A stretch of 21,179 bases of DNA from Chloroflexota bacterium (GCA_021812735.1 JAKAMV010000063.1:1-21179); one strand, 5' to 3'; shown: positions 6,979 through 15,082, counted from the stretch's first letter. Notes: generated by a model from the letters alone, not told the origin. Numbers and translations: made by a program.

Positions 6979-8063
6979 CTCGCCGCCCCGTAGACCGCGA
7001 ACAGCGGCTCGTCGGGGACCGCGCTCGGCAGGTTCCAGGACGCGGAGAGGTACACGAACACCAGGTCGCGGGCCGGGTCCACCCACAGCTTCGTCCCGGA
7101 CTGCCCGCCGTGGCCGAACGCCGCGGGCGAGGCGACGTGGGCCGGCCCCGGCTTGCCCCAGCCCAGGGCGTAGTGCTCGTCCTCGAGGCGGTCCGCCGCC
7201 CGACCCAGCCCGTCCACGGTGACCTCGCGCGTGGCCAGCTCCACGAACGCGGGCGCCAGCACCCGCGTGCCGTCGAGCTCGCCGCCGCGCAGCATCATCC
7301 GGCCGAACCGGAGCAGGTCGCCGGCGGTGCTCCACAGCCCGCCGCCCGCCAGCCGCAGCGCCGTGTAGCGCTGCACCAGCCCCGCGGCCACGCGCGGATC
7401 CTCGTTGCCCAGCAGGCGCGTCCCCTCCCACGCCCCCACGGCGACGGGCGCCGCGCGATCGCCGAGCCCGGCGGCGTGCGGGTCGAAGACGGTCGAGGCC
7501 ATGCCCAGCGGCTCGAGCACCGTTCGGGCCAGGATGGCCGGCAGCGCCTCGCCCGTCGCGCGCTCCATGGCGAGCGCCAGCAGCTCGAACGGGAGCGTCA
7601 TGTACGCGAAGCGGCTGCCGGGCGTGACGGCCGGCTGCAGGCCGAGCACTCGCGCCACCAGCCCGTCCCGGTCGAGGCCGTCGCGGATCAGCTGCTCGAC
7701 GCCCTCCTCGTCGTAGCCCGTGGTGTGCGTGAGGACGTGCCACGGGGTGATCGCCCGACGGGTGTCGCCGCGGAGCTCGGGCAGCCAGTCCGCGAGGGGC
7801 GCCCGCAGGCCCAGCCGACCCTCCTGCGCCAGGCGCAGCGCAGCGGTGGCGACGATGGGCTTGGTGATCGAGGCGAGCAGGCAGACCGCATCGGTCCCGA
7901 TCCGGCGCTCGGCGCCCGGGGCGGTGAAGGCATCGACGCGGACCGTGCCGGCGGCGTTGGCCACGCCCATGACCACCGACGGCAGCTCGCCGGTTCGGAC
8001 GCGCCGTGCCGCGAGGTCGAAGGCGAGGTCGAGCGCGACGGGGTCGAGTGTGTGGGGAGGCAT
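6975..8063 (-). CDS. beta-lactamase-fold serine hydrolase (class C/EstB-like)
   Basis: A 362-residue protein of the beta-lactamase/penicillin-binding superfamily. The nucleophile motif SxxK is SITK at 65-68. A Tyr in the second-motif region is in FAYMTLP (Y154, YMT in place of YSN). The third motif is HGG at 318-320 in FGHGGQSGTKLW. WHVLTHTTGY and GGLWSTAGDLLRFGRMML are typical of esterase-like members. No signal peptide is seen, so the protein is probably cytosolic and more likely an esterase or amidase than a true beta-lactamase. The start is ATG 8063, 6 nt after TACCCT. It converges on the PfkB gene with overlapping stop codons, and its regulation appears independent. The physiological substrate is unknown. 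Confidence 0.88.
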   Translation of the reverse strand: MPPHTLDPVALDLAFDLAARRVRTGELPSVVMGVANAAGTVRVDAFTAPGAERRIGTDAVCLLASITKPIVATAALRLAQEGRLGLRAPLADWLPELRGDTRRAITPWHVLTHTTGYDEEGVEQLIRDGLDRDGLVARVLGLQPAVTPGSRFAYMTLPFELLALAMERATGEALPAILARTVLEPLGMASTVFDPHAAGLGDRAAPVAVGAWEGTRLLGNEDPRVAAGLVQRYTALRLAGGGLWSTAGDLLRFGRMMLRGGELDGTRVLAPAFVELATREVTVDGLGRAADRLEDEHYALGWGKPGPAHVASPAAFGHGGQSGTKLWVDPARDLVFVYLSASWNLPSAVPDEPLFAVYGAAS

Positions 8064-8069
8064 GGCGGC

Positions 8070-8083
8070 AGGGTAGCGCGACG
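8070..8083 (-). promoter_or_regulatory. -10 element of the serine hydrolase gene, probably leaderless
   Basis: On the minus strand CGTCGCGC precedes TACCCT (8075-8070), which lies 6 nt before ATG 8063. The flanking 15 bp (8069-8083) are identical to those at 3869-3883, also upstream of a minus-strand gene. This argues for a shared promoter motif. Confidence 0.48.
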
Positions 8084-8117
8084 GCGGGCGGGTCGCGGAC
8101 TCGCGTCGGGTCGCAGG

Positions 8118-8155
8118 CTCGGCCCCGGGTGACGCGCTCGGCCCCGGGTGACGCG
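8118..8155. repeat. 19-bp tandem duplication
   Basis: The 19-bp unit CTCGGCCCCGGGTGACGCG occurs twice head to tail (8118-8136 and 8137-8155). It is followed by a looser pair of CGGCTGCT(C)GGCGCCGCC segments up to about 8213. It lies in the 202-bp divergent spacer between the serine hydrolase and the GbsR-like regulator. Apart from the two flanking -10 elements I see nothing else in this spacer. Confidence 0.7.
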
Positions 8156-8252
8156 CTCGCCGGCTGCTCGGCGCCGCCGGTTGATGGGCGTCGCCCGGCT
8201 GCTGGCGCCGCCGAAATCCGCTATTGGCCGCTCGCACGTTTCGGCCGAGGGG

Positions 8253-8258
8253 TAGCAT
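8253..8258 (+). promoter_or_regulatory. -10 element of the GbsR-like gene, probably leaderless
   Basis: TAGCAT is followed by 7 nt and then GTG 8266. This spacing supports GTG 8266 as the start rather than the in-frame TTG at 8224. A GAGGGG upstream overlaps the hexamer and is too far away to be a useful ribosome binding site. Confidence 0.48.
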
Positions 8259-8265
8259 TCGCCGC

Positions 8266-9018
8266 GTGACCGACCTCGCCGTCGCTCCGGACGCAGCCGC
8301 CCGCCGGGACCGGCCGGCGAGCCCCATTGCCGAGGAGATCCGGCTGCGCCTCGCCGACGCGTGGGGCGACATGGGGGCCGCGTGGGGCGTCGCGCCGGCG
8401 ATCGCGCGGGTCCACGCCTACCTGATGGCCCGCCAGGCCCCGCTCACCGAGCGCGAGGTGCGCGAGGCGCTGGGGCTCTCGCACCGGGCCGCGAGCCTCG
8501 CGCTCGCCGAGGCGGAGCAGTGGGGCCTGGTCGAGAAGGTTGCCGAGCCCCGGCGCGTGGGTCGGCGGGGTCCGGCGGGCGCCGCCTACCAGGCCGTCGG
8601 CGACCACTGGCGCTGGTTCGGCCGGGTCGTGGCCGAGCGCAAGGTCCGCGAGGGCGACCCCATCGTCGATGTCCTGGAGCGCACGCTCGCCGATGCGGGG
8701 GCTGCCCTGGCGTCTGGTCCCGGCGACCCCGACCTGCTCCGCCTGCGTGAGTGGCTGGCGACCTTCCTGGTGTTCGTGCGCCTGTTCGACCGAGCCGTGG
8801 GGCTCGTCTCGCGCCTGGAGCCCACCGAGCTCGAGCGTGCGCTGCGCCTTCTGGGCGAGGTGCCGGACGACACGATCCTGCGGCTGATCGCGCTTCTCGG
8901 CGGCCTGCCCGACCGAGACGTGCTGGAGCTCGTGGAGGCCCTGTCGCGCCTGTCGCCCACGAGCGCCCGGCGCGCGACGACGCTGATGTCCGGCGTGGTG
9001 CGGACGCTGGTGCGGTAG
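8266..9018 (+). CDS. GbsR/MarR-type winged-helix transcriptional regulator
   Basis: A 250-residue protein with a winged helix-turn-helix in roughly the first half. DAWGDMGAAWGVAPAIARVH is the characteristic GbsR-type first helix. LTEREVREALGLSHRAASLAL is the helix-turn-helix and WGLVEKVAEPRRVGRRGP the wing. The second half is a long helical region (LREWLATFLVFVRLFDRAVG, LERALRLLGEVPDD, DRDVLELVEALSRL), probably for dimerisation or effector binding. GbsR in Bacillus senses choline, but no choline or betaine gene is near, so its signal and targets are unknown. The start is GTG 8266, based on the adjacent -10. It is divergent from the serine hydrolase gene and might regulate it; that is an inference from position only. 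Confidence 0.85.
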   Translation: MTDLAVAPDAAARRDRPASPIAEEIRLRLADAWGDMGAAWGVAPAIARVHAYLMARQAPLTEREVREALGLSHRAASLALAEAEQWGLVEKVAEPRRVGRRGPAGAAYQAVGDHWRWFGRVVAERKVREGDPIVDVLERTLADAGAALASGPGDPDLLRLREWLATFLVFVRLFDRAVGLVSRLEPTELERALRLLGEVPDDTILRLIALLGGLPDRDVLELVEALSRLSPTSARRATTLMSGVVRTLVR

Positions 9019-9064
9019 CGGCCCAGTCAGGGTCGGGTTCAACCCCCGCGCGGTCCGGGGAGCC

Positions 9065-9267
9065 GATGCGCGGGACGCATCAAATCCCGGCCCATGGCCC
9101 GGCGGGTATGCCGAATGATGCGTGGCGGGCATCGACAACGCCCGCACATGCGTGCGGCGCATCGTTCGGGCGGGCGGCGCGGCGCCCGGGCGCCACTTGA
9201 TGCGCGCGGCGCATCGTTCGGCGGGCGGGGTCGGCGTTCGGACAGGATTTGATGCGTCCGGCGCATC
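9065..9267. repeat. cluster of five palindromic REP-like repeats
   Basis: Five 17-bp palindromes of the form GATGCG-n5-CGCATC lie at 9065-9081, 9117-9133 (stem 5), 9147-9163 (first base C), 9199-9215 and 9251-9267. Their starts are 52, 30, 52 and 52 bp apart. Similarity extends beyond the palindrome: copies 3 and 4 are followed by GTTCGG. The reverse complement of the copy 1-2 stretch carries GGATTTGATGCGTCC like copy 5, so the first pair is in the opposite orientation. The array lies in the noncoding gap between the GbsR-like gene and pdxS. No transposase is nearby. REP/BIME-type elements are the closest known class. Confidence 0.75.
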
Positions 9268-9338
9268 TCGGGCGGGTCGCCGGGCGAGGCCCAGCGAGGC
9301 GCAGCCCGGATCGCGCGCGCGGGAGAATCGCCTGCCCG

Positions 9339-9347
9339 TGCCATAAT
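9339..9347 (+). promoter_or_regulatory. extended -10 promoter of the pdxST operon
   Basis: TGCCATAAT reads as a TGn extended -10 with hexamer CATAAT (9342-9347) in otherwise GC-rich DNA. It would start transcription near 9354, giving a leader of about 90 nt before pdxS. There is no -35 of note. This is unlike the leaderless units elsewhere in the window. Confidence 0.5.
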
Positions 9348-9445
9348 TGGGGCCTATCGCCGGACCGAACCGGCTCGAGCGGGCGATGACCCCGGGGCCA
9401 GTCGGACGGCCGGCACGCGCGTCCTCTCGGAGAGCCCAACTGATC
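9348..9445 (+). other. probable 5' untranslated leader of pdxS
   Basis: About 98 nt separate the promoter from the pdxS start. An in-frame ATG at 9386 would add 20 residues ([20 protein letters not shown]) of shadow-like composition, so I prefer ATG 9446. GGAGAG at 9429-9434 lies 11 nt upstream of it, a somewhat long Shine-Dalgarno spacing. I recognise no riboswitch or attenuator. Confidence 0.4.
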
Positions 9446-10330
9446 ATGACCGAAACCTCCACCTGGGCCACCAAGAAGGGCCTCGCCCAGATGCTCAAGG
9501 GCGGCGTCATCATGGACGTCGTCACCCCCGAGCACGCCCGGATCGCCGAGGACGCCGGCGCCGTCGCCGTCATGGCCCTCGAGCGCGTCCCGTCCGACAT
9601 CCGCGCCAGCGGCGGCGTTGCCCGCATGTCGGACCCGGCCATGATCGAGGGGATCATGGCCGCGGTCAGCATCCCGGTGATGGCCAAGGCCCGCATCGGC
9701 CACTTCGTGGAGGCGCAGATCCTCGAGGCCCTCGGCGTGGACTACATCGACGAGTCCGAGGTGCTCACCCCGGCCGACGAGCGCAACCACATCGACAAGC
9801 ACGCCTTCAAGGTCCCCTTCGTCTGCGGCTGCCGCAACCTGGGCGAGGCGCTCCGGCGCATCAACGAGGGCGCCGCGATGATGCGGACCAAGGGCGAGGC
9901 CGGCACCGGCAATGTGGTGGAGGCCGTCCACCAGCTGCGCGACGTGCTGGCCGAGATCCGCCGCCTCCAGGGCATGCGCGAGGACGAGCTGTTCGTGGCC
10001 GCCAAGGAGCTGCAGGCGCCGTACGAGGTGGTCAGGCAGGTTGCCGAGGCGGGCCGGCTCCCGGTCGTCAACTTCGTCGCCGGCGGCATCAGCACCCCGG
10101 CGGACGCGGCGCTCGTGATGCAGCTGGGCGCCGAGGGCGTGTTCGTCGGGTCCGGCATCTTCAAGAGCGAGGACCCGGCCCGCATGGCCAACGCCATCGT
10201 CCAGGCCACCACGCACTACCAGGACGCCAAGATCCTCGCTGAGATCAGCAAGGGCCTGGGCGCGCCGATGCGCGGCATCGCCATGGAGGCGATCCCGCCG
10301 CAGGAGCGGCTGGCGGTCCGCGGCTGGTAG
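9446..10330 (+). CDS. pdxS: pyridoxal 5'-phosphate synthase subunit PdxS
   Basis: A 294-residue (beta/alpha)8 synthase subunit. It makes PLP from ribose 5-phosphate, glyceraldehyde 3-phosphate and ammonia, in a dodecamer decorated with PdxT. It matches the family along its whole length: [20 protein letters not shown] near the start, [12 protein letters not shown] at 53-64, VMAKARIGH with K81, [11 protein letters not shown] with K149, and [20 protein letters not shown] further on. K81 and K149 are the two Lys residues that carry the covalent intermediates, and both are at the family's usual numbers, which supports the chosen ATG. pdxT follows after 28 bp. This is the deoxyxylulose-5-phosphate-independent route of B6 synthesis. 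Confidence 0.98.
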   Translation: MTETSTWATKKGLAQMLKGGVIMDVVTPEHARIAEDAGAVAVMALERVPSDIRASGGVARMSDPAMIEGIMAAVSIPVMAKARIGHFVEAQILEALGVDYIDESEVLTPADERNHIDKHAFKVPFVCGCRNLGEALRRINEGAAMMRTKGEAGTGNVVEAVHQLRDVLAEIRRLQGMREDELFVAAKELQAPYEVVRQVAEAGRLPVVNFVAGGISTPADAALVMQLGAEGVFVGSGIFKSEDPARMANAIVQATTHYQDAKILAEISKGLGAPMRGIAMEAIPPQERLAVRGW

Positions 10331-10358
10331 GCCGGACGGGTCGGCGGCCGCCGGCGCC

Positions 10359-11003
10359 ATGACCACACGGATCGGCGTCCTGGCCCTGCAGGGGGCCTTC
10401 GCGGAACACGTCGCCGCGCTCCGCGCCGTGGGCGCGGAGCCGGTGGAGATCCGCTTGCCCGTCCAGCTCGAGGACGTTGACGGGCTGGTGATCCCGGGCG
10501 GCGAGAGCACCACCATGCGCCGGCTCATCGCGCGCTGGGGCCTCCGCCAGCCCATCCTGAACCTGGCCGCGAGCGGCGCGCCCATCTTCGGGACCTGCGC
10601 GGGGATGATCGTCCTCGCCCGCGACATCGTCGGCGGCGAGGAGCCTGTCCTGCCGCTGCTGGACGTCACCGTGGAGCGCAACGCGTTCGGCCGCCAGCTG
10701 GACAGCTTCGAGACCGAGCTGGACGTCCCGCTCCTGGGCGGCACGCCCGTTCACGCTGTGTTCATCCGCGCCCCGATCATCGAGCGTGTGGGGCCCGACG
10801 TGGACGTGCTGGCCAGGCTGCCGGGCGGCCGCATCGTCGCCGTGCGCCAGGGCAACGTGCTGGCCACCTCGTTCCACCCGGAGCTCGCGGGCGAGACCCG
10901 GTTCCACCGCCTGGTCGCCACCATGGCCGCCGAGCACGCCGATCCGGGCGAGGGGTCGGGGCGCGCGCCGGACCTTGCCGGTCGCCAGCAGCGGGGGCGG
11001 TGA
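10359..11003 (+). CDS. pdxT: pyridoxal 5'-phosphate synthase glutaminase subunit PdxT
   Basis: A 214-residue class I glutamine amidotransferase that releases ammonia from glutamine for PdxS. The N-terminal GVLALQGAFAEH, the LVIPGGEST turn at 43-51, the nucleophile Cys80 in FGTCAGMIVLA, and the His173-Glu175 pair in SFHPEL complete the catalytic triad. The region VERNAFGRQLDSFE is typical of PdxT. The last 20 or so residues (DPGEGSGRAPDLAGRQQRGR) are a polar tail beyond the usual end. It lies 28 bp after pdxS and 7 nt before the GNAT gene, consistent with one operon. Confidence 0.97.
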   Translation: MTTRIGVLALQGAFAEHVAALRAVGAEPVEIRLPVQLEDVDGLVIPGGESTTMRRLIARWGLRQPILNLAASGAPIFGTCAGMIVLARDIVGGEEPVLPLLDVTVERNAFGRQLDSFETELDVPLLGGTPVHAVFIRAPIIERVGPDVDVLARLPGGRIVAVRQGNVLATSFHPELAGETRFHRLVATMAAEHADPGEGSGRAPDLAGRQQRGR

Positions 11004-11010
11004 CCCCACC

Positions 11011-12054
11011 GTGGCCCGGAGCACCGGCCAGGTTCGGGCCGCGCGGCTGACGGACCTCGCCGCGCTCGGCGAGCTGTCCCGCCGCGCCCAGGGTGACGCC
11101 GAGGGCATGCGCTCGCTCGGCCTGCCGGTGAGCCGGCCGCCCATCGGCGTGTTCAGCCTGTTCCGGCTGCCGCTGGGCGCCTTCCAGCCCCACGACGCCC
11201 TGTACGTCTTCGACCGCGACGGCCACATCGCGGGCCTGCTCCGCGTGGAGCGCGACTCGTCGCGTGACGAGTGGACCGTGGTGGAGCTGGACGCCGTGGG
11301 CGGGCTCGACGCCGGGGACGTCCGCTTCCGACTCGTCCACCACCTCCTGCGCGACGGCGCGAAGCGCGGCGCCACCCGCTTCCACGTGGCCTGTGCCGAC
11401 GCCGACGACAACATCGAGCTGTTCATGCAGCACGGCTTCGTCCGCTTCGGCGACGAGCGGATCCTGTTCCGCCCGCCGGGCGAGCTCCCAGTGCCGTGGT
11501 CGGAGGCCGAGGCGCGCCGGGCAGGGATCCGCCCCGGCAACCCGCTCGACGCGGTGGCGCTCGCGCGCCTGTACGCCGCCGTCACGCCGGCGCCCGTCCA
11601 GCGGCTGGAGTCGGTCCGCATGGTGGACTGGGAGCGCCAGGGCCGCGACTGGCGCGTGCCGCGCAGCTCGCTGGTGCCCATCCTGCGCTTCGCCGACGTG
11701 TACACCTACGTGCTCGAGGCGCCGGGCGGCGGCCGGGACGGCACCCAGCTCGACGCGTTCCTCCAAGTTGGTGTCGCCGAGGAGGACCAGCCCCACTACC
11801 TCAAGGTCATCGCCCGGCCAGCGGCGGACACGGCCCCGCTGGTCCGCTTCGCGCTGGGTGTTATCGCGGAGCATGCCGACCGGTCCGCGGCCCCGCGCGA
11901 GGGGGTCATCGCGCCGGTGCGCACCTATGAGTCGCCGTTCGATCGGCGTCTGGAGGAGGCTGGCTTCGAGCCCGTCGCCGCCGTCACCCTCCTGATGAAG
12001 GAGACCCTGGTCCGCGTCGCCGAGCCGCGCCTCGTGCCGGCTGGGGTGCGGTGA
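11011..12054 (+). CDS. GNAT-like acyltransferase-fold protein, two-domain
   Basis: A 347-residue protein from GTG 11011, 7 nt after pdxT. The first part starts as [20 protein letters not shown] and continues through strands [10 protein letters not shown] and [12 protein letters not shown]. Helix and strand segments follow ([24 protein letters not shown], then [17 protein letters not shown]), as in GNAT N-acetyltransferases. The usual acetyl-CoA loop (Q/R-x-x-G-x-G/A) is not evident, with FRLVHHLL in its place. The second half, from about 170, has a similar order of elements ending in [22 protein letters not shown], suggesting a second, diverged GNAT-type domain. Catalytic activity is therefore uncertain. 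Its stop overlaps the R3H ATPase start (GTGA), so the two are probably coupled. The function is unknown. Confidence 0.72.
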   Translation: MARSTGQVRAARLTDLAALGELSRRAQGDAEGMRSLGLPVSRPPIGVFSLFRLPLGAFQPHDALYVFDRDGHIAGLLRVERDSSRDEWTVVELDAVGGLDAGDVRFRLVHHLLRDGAKRGATRFHVACADADDNIELFMQHGFVRFGDERILFRPPGELPVPWSEAEARRAGIRPGNPLDAVALARLYAAVTPAPVQRLESVRMVDWERQGRDWRVPRSSLVPILRFADVYTYVLEAPGGGRDGTQLDAFLQVGVAEEDQPHYLKVIARPAADTAPLVRFALGVIAEHADRSAAPREGVIAPVRTYESPFDRRLEEAGFEPVAAVTLLMKETLVRVAEPRLVPAGVR

Positions 12055-14303
12055 GCGCTCGAGAGGGAGGTCCGACAGCCGTGGGAGACGGAGACCAGGT
12101 GCGCGGGCGTGAGACCGTCGACGACCTCGACGTCCTGCTCGCGGCGCTGCCGCCGGAGATCGTGGCCGCCGTCCGAGCCCAGCCCGACGCCGGGCTGCTG
12201 ATCGAGGTGGTGATGGACCTCGGGCGGCGTCCCGAGGCCCGCTACCCGGGCAAGGAGGTGACGCTCCTCGATCGCGAGATCACCGACGCCGACCTCGCGT
12301 TCGTGGTGGAGCATATCGGCAGCTTCGGCGACGACAACCGAGCGGGGATCGAGCGCACGCTTCACCGCATCTCCGCCATCCGGAACCGGACGGGCAAGGT
12401 GGTCGGGCTGACCTGCCGCATCGGGCGGGCGGTCTACGGGACGATCGAGATCATCGCCGACTTCCTCGAGGCCGGGAAGTCCATCCTGATCATGGGCCGC
12501 CCGGGCATCGGCAAGACCACGATGCTCCGCGAGGCCGCCCGCGTGCTCGCCGACGAGCAGGGCAAGCGCGTGGTGGTGGTGGACACCTCCAACGAGATCG
12601 CGGGCGACGGCGACATCCCGCACCCGGCGATCGGCAAGGCGCGGCGGATGCAGGTCCGGACGCCCAGCCTGCAGCACGAGGTGATGATCGAGGCGGTGGA
12701 GAACCACATGCCCGAGGTCATCGTCATCGACGAGATCGGCACCGAGCTCGAGGCGCAGGCGGCCCGGACCATCGCCGAGCGGGGCGTGCAGCTGATCGGC
12801 ACCGCGCACGGCAACAACCTCGACAACCTGATGCTCAACCCCACGCTCTCGGACCTCATCGGCGGCATCCAGAGCGTGACCCTCGGCGACGAGGAGGCCC
12901 GCCGGCGCCGGTCCCAGAAGAGCGTCCTCGAGCGCAAGCAGCCGCCCACGTTCGACGTCATCGTCGAGATCCAGGACCGTGAGAAGGTCCTGGTCCACAG
13001 CGACGTGGCGCAGACGGTGGACGCCATGCTGCTGGGCGACCCGGTGGCGCCCGAGCTGCGCTGGCGCGACGAGGAGGGCGTGCACCGCAGCCAGTCGCGG
13101 CCGAAGCCCACGGCGCGCGAGGTGGCCGGCGGCGGCGACCGGTTCAGCGGGCTCACCGGATCGGGATTCGGGGCCTGGGGGCGCGAGCCCGGCTGGCGTG
13201 GCGCCACCCCGTACCGCGCCGGGTTGCCGGGCAGCGACGAGCGGCTGCCGCAGCGACCCGGGCTCCGACCCGGGCTCCGACCCGGGCAGTCCGGCGGCTG
13301 GCGCGCGGGCCGGAGCGCCGCGTCCGGCGCCGAGCGCGGGGCCCGCGGCCCGGAGGGCGACCGTCAGGGCCTGACCGTGATGCCCGGGGAGCGGTTCGCC
13401 GTCGCTCCGACGGACCGGTTCGCCGCGGGGCCCGGTCCGCAGTCCGCCGGCGGTCCCGGCGAGCGCGCCGCCGCGGCGCCCGGGGGGCGAGCCGCCGTTC
13501 CGCCCGAGGGCGCCTTCCGCGCCGGGGAGATCGCCGACCGCGGACCCGTGGAGCGGCAGGAGAACGGGATCGGGCCCGTGCAGGTCGCCGACGTCCGCGC
13601 CCGCGACGCGCGCGAGCTCGAGCGCCAGCGGGCATGGCGCACCGAGGCCGTCCGTGCGCTCAACGCGCTCCACGAGGACGAGGGGACGCGGCCGGTGAAC
13701 GCGGCCGAGCTCGAGCGGGCCGAGGAGGAGCGGATCGCCCGGACGGTGCCCGGCGAGGCCGGCTGGGACGAGGACGAGGACGACGAGGCCACGCCGGGCC
13801 CGGCGGCGCTGGCGGTGGAGGGCGGCCTCCTGCCCACGCTGCGCGTCCTCCCGCACGGCATCAGCCGCCGTCGCCTGGAGCAGGCGATCAGGGAGCTCCA
13901 GCTGCCGGTGCAGATCGCCCGGGAGGCGGACGAGGCCGACGTGGTCATGACCCTGCGCTCGGAGTATCGCCAGAAGCCGCCGGCCCTGCGCGATGCTGAG
14001 GACCGCGGGATGCCGATCTACGTGCTCAAGGCCAACACCGTGGCCCAGATCCAAGCGTCGCTCACGTCGGTGTTCGCGCTCGAGATCGACCCGCGCGAGG
14101 CGGCGCTCCGCGAGACGGAGCAGGCGATCGCGACGGTCATCAAGCAGCAGGAGCCGGTGGAGCTGGCGCCCCAGAACGCCTACGTCCGCCGCCTCCAGCA
14201 CCAGCTGGCCGAGCGCGCCAACCTGGTCTCGCGGTCACGCGGCCGCGAGCCCTACCGACGGGTCCGGCTCTACCCGGAGGAGGCCCGGCCCTCCTGGCGA
14301 TAG
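12051..14303 (+). CDS. R3H-domain nucleic-acid-binding AAA ATPase (SpoIIIAA/Ycf45 type)
   Basis: A 750-residue protein with an N-terminal ATPase core like sporulation protein SpoIIIAA and plastid Ycf45. Walker A is GRPGIGKTT at 149-157, Walker B VIVIDE at 223-228, with [17 protein letters not shown] and [18 protein letters not shown] between and after. A long Gly/Pro/Ala/Arg-rich, probably disordered stretch spans about residues 355-545. Then come an acidic segment (DEDEDDE) and a C-terminal part ending in an R3H domain (R713-x3-H717, [20 protein letters not shown]) that binds single-stranded nucleic acid. Start options are GTG 12051, overlapping the GNAT stop, and GTG 12081, which has GGGAGGT 9 nt upstream; the first 10 residues are not conserved-looking. 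The exact role in bacteria of this kind is unclear to me. Confidence 0.9.
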   Translation: MSAREGGPTAVGDGDQVRGRETVDDLDVLLAALPPEIVAAVRAQPDAGLLIEVVMDLGRRPEARYPGKEVTLLDREITDADLAFVVEHIGSFGDDNRAGIERTLHRISAIRNRTGKVVGLTCRIGRAVYGTIEIIADFLEAGKSILIMGRPGIGKTTMLREAARVLADEQGKRVVVVDTSNEIAGDGDIPHPAIGKARRMQVRTPSLQHEVMIEAVENHMPEVIVIDEIGTELEAQAARTIAERGVQLIGTAHGNNLDNLMLNPTLSDLIGGIQSVTLGDEEARRRRSQKSVLERKQPPTFDVIVEIQDREKVLVHSDVAQTVDAMLLGDPVAPELRWRDEEGVHRSQSRPKPTAREVAGGGDRFSGLTGSGFGAWGREPGWRGATPYRAGLPGSDERLPQRPGLRPGLRPGQSGGWRAGRSAASGAERGARGPEGDRQGLTVMPGERFAVAPTDRFAAGPGPQSAGGPGERAAAAPGGRAAVPPEGAFRAGEIADRGPVERQENGIGPVQVADVRARDARELERQRAWRTEAVRALNALHEDEGTRPVNAAELERAEEERIARTVPGEAGWDEDEDDEATPGPAALAVEGGLLPTLRVLPHGISRRRLEQAIRELQLPVQIAREADEADVVMTLRSEYRQKPPALRDAEDRGMPIYVLKANTVAQIQASLTSVFALEIDPREAALRETEQAIATVIKQQEPVELAPQNAYVRRLQHQLAERANLVSRSRGREPYRRVRLYPEEARPSWR
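13254..13289 (+). repeat. 12-bp in-frame tandem repeat in the R3H ATPase linker
   Basis: The unit CGACCCGGGCTC occurs three times in a row, the last ending in AG, and encodes [11 protein letters not shown]. It lies in the low-complexity linker, where the number of copies could vary without breaking the frame. Confidence 0.85.
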
Positions 14304-14307
14304 GGCG

Positions 14308-14754
14308 TCAGCCGCCGAGATAGGCGGCGACGACCTCGCTCAGGCGATTGCGGCGGTCCGGCTCCGTCACGAGCTCGATGTCCGTCAGGGCGAAGTCCCG
14401 GCCTTTGAACAAGAGCGGCTCGCCCAGGTCTCGCGCGAGCGCGTACGCGAAGCAGTCCCCCATGTTGAGGCGCGCCGGGTGCCCCGAGCCGCGACCGAAC
14501 CGCTGGTAGGCATCGCGGGCGATGAGCGCCTGCGCGACGGTGAACGGGGCGATCTCGATGTGCGACGACGCGAGGATGGCGTCCAGGGCCCCGGAGAGGA
14601 CGGGATTGCGTCGACCGTCAAGGACCGCCGCCAGCTCCACATAGCTCGCAGCGGAGATGCGCCGATGGGGAGCCGCGGCGATCGTGTCGGCGAAGAACCC
14701 GGCATCAGGCTCCCCGAGGAGGATGGCCGCGAGGGCTGATGGGTCGATGATCAC
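14308..14754 (-). CDS. vapC: PIN-domain ribonuclease toxin (VapC family)
   Basis: A 148-residue PIN-domain protein. The four acidic residues expected to bind Mg2+ are in place: D4 (MIIDPSALAAIL), E40 (SYVELAAVL), D100 (LNMGDCFAYALA) and D120 (LLFKGRDF). Length is typical for VapC, which cleaves tRNA or rRNA at specific sites; the target here is unknown. The start is GTG 14754, overlapping the vapB stop by GTGA, so the toxin is translated after the antitoxin. It is convergent with the R3H ATPase with only 4 bp between the stops. All catalytic residues are present, so it looks intact. Confidence 0.92.
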   Translation of the reverse strand: MIIDPSALAAILLGEPDAGFFADTIAAAPHRRISAASYVELAAVLDGRRNPVLSGALDAILASSHIEIAPFTVAQALIARDAYQRFGRGSGHPARLNMGDCFAYALARDLGEPLLFKGRDFALTDIELVTEPDRRNRLSEVVAAYLGG

Positions 14755-15011
14755 TTCAGCAGCCCCCGCTCGTCGTAGAGCTCATCCGTGAAGTTCTCCG
14801 AGGTGAGGCCGGGGCCGAGCATTGTGCCGAGCTCGCCCCACATCTCCAGGATCCGCCGGGCTTCGGCCTTCTGGTCCGCCTCCTTCTGGTCCAACCCAGC
14901 CAGCCGCGCCTGCACCGCATCCGTGACGGCGGCGGTCAGCGAGACGTTGAGCTTGTCGGCGAGCTCCCGGATCAGCGCCTCGGTCTCGGCGTTCTTGATG
15001 TTCAGGCCCAT
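14751..15011 (-). CDS. vapB: VapB-type antitoxin
   Basis: An 86-residue protein starting MGLNIKNAETEALIRELADK, the typical form of the Rv0623-like VapB family. Here a short strand and helix make a ribbon-helix-helix-type DNA-binding domain (residues about 1-45, with SLTAAVTDAVQARL). The C-terminal part (ARRILEMWGELGTMLGPGL ... DELYDERGLLK) would wrap the toxin and block its active site. It would bind DNA at its own promoter together with VapC; a candidate operator with repeats of ATCTACCATA lies at 15019-15051. The ATG is 7 nt after TAGATT. Lower GC in the promoter area than in neighbouring DNA suggests the module may have been acquired. Confidence 0.9.
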   Translation of the reverse strand: MGLNIKNAETEALIRELADKLNVSLTAAVTDAVQARLAGLDQKEADQKAEARRILEMWGELGTMLGPGLTSENFTDELYDERGLLK

Positions 15012-15018
15012 GAGATGA

Positions 15019-15051
15019 AATCTACCATATCAACGGTATAGATCTACCATA
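15019..15051 (-). promoter_or_regulatory. vapBC promoter and candidate autoregulatory operator
   Basis: On the minus strand TAGATT (15024-15019) lies 7 nt before the vapB ATG. On the plus strand ATCTACCATA occurs at 15020-15029 and again at 15042-15051, 22 bp apart, about two helical turns. Between them GGTATAGAT (15035-15043) is an inverted, one-base-longer copy. This AT-rich island overlaps the -10, as expected for VapBC autorepression. Confidence 0.6.
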
Positions 15052-15082
15052 CGCCTTTAGCCGAGTTGTCGCCTCTTCCGCG

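Noticed and set aside
6975..8063. True class C beta-lactamase (resistance gene)
   Set aside because: No signal peptide, YMT in place of YSN and HGG in place of KTG; an esterase- or amidase-like hydrolase is more likely.
9065..9267. CRISPR array
   Set aside because: The repeated word is only 17 bp, palindromic and variable, intervals differ (30 and 52 bp), the orientation switches, and no cas gene is present.
9347..9445. Extended PdxS N-terminus from TTG 9347 or ATG 9386
   Set aside because: K81 and K149 fall on the family's usual numbers only when counting from ATG 9446, and the extra residues look noncoding.
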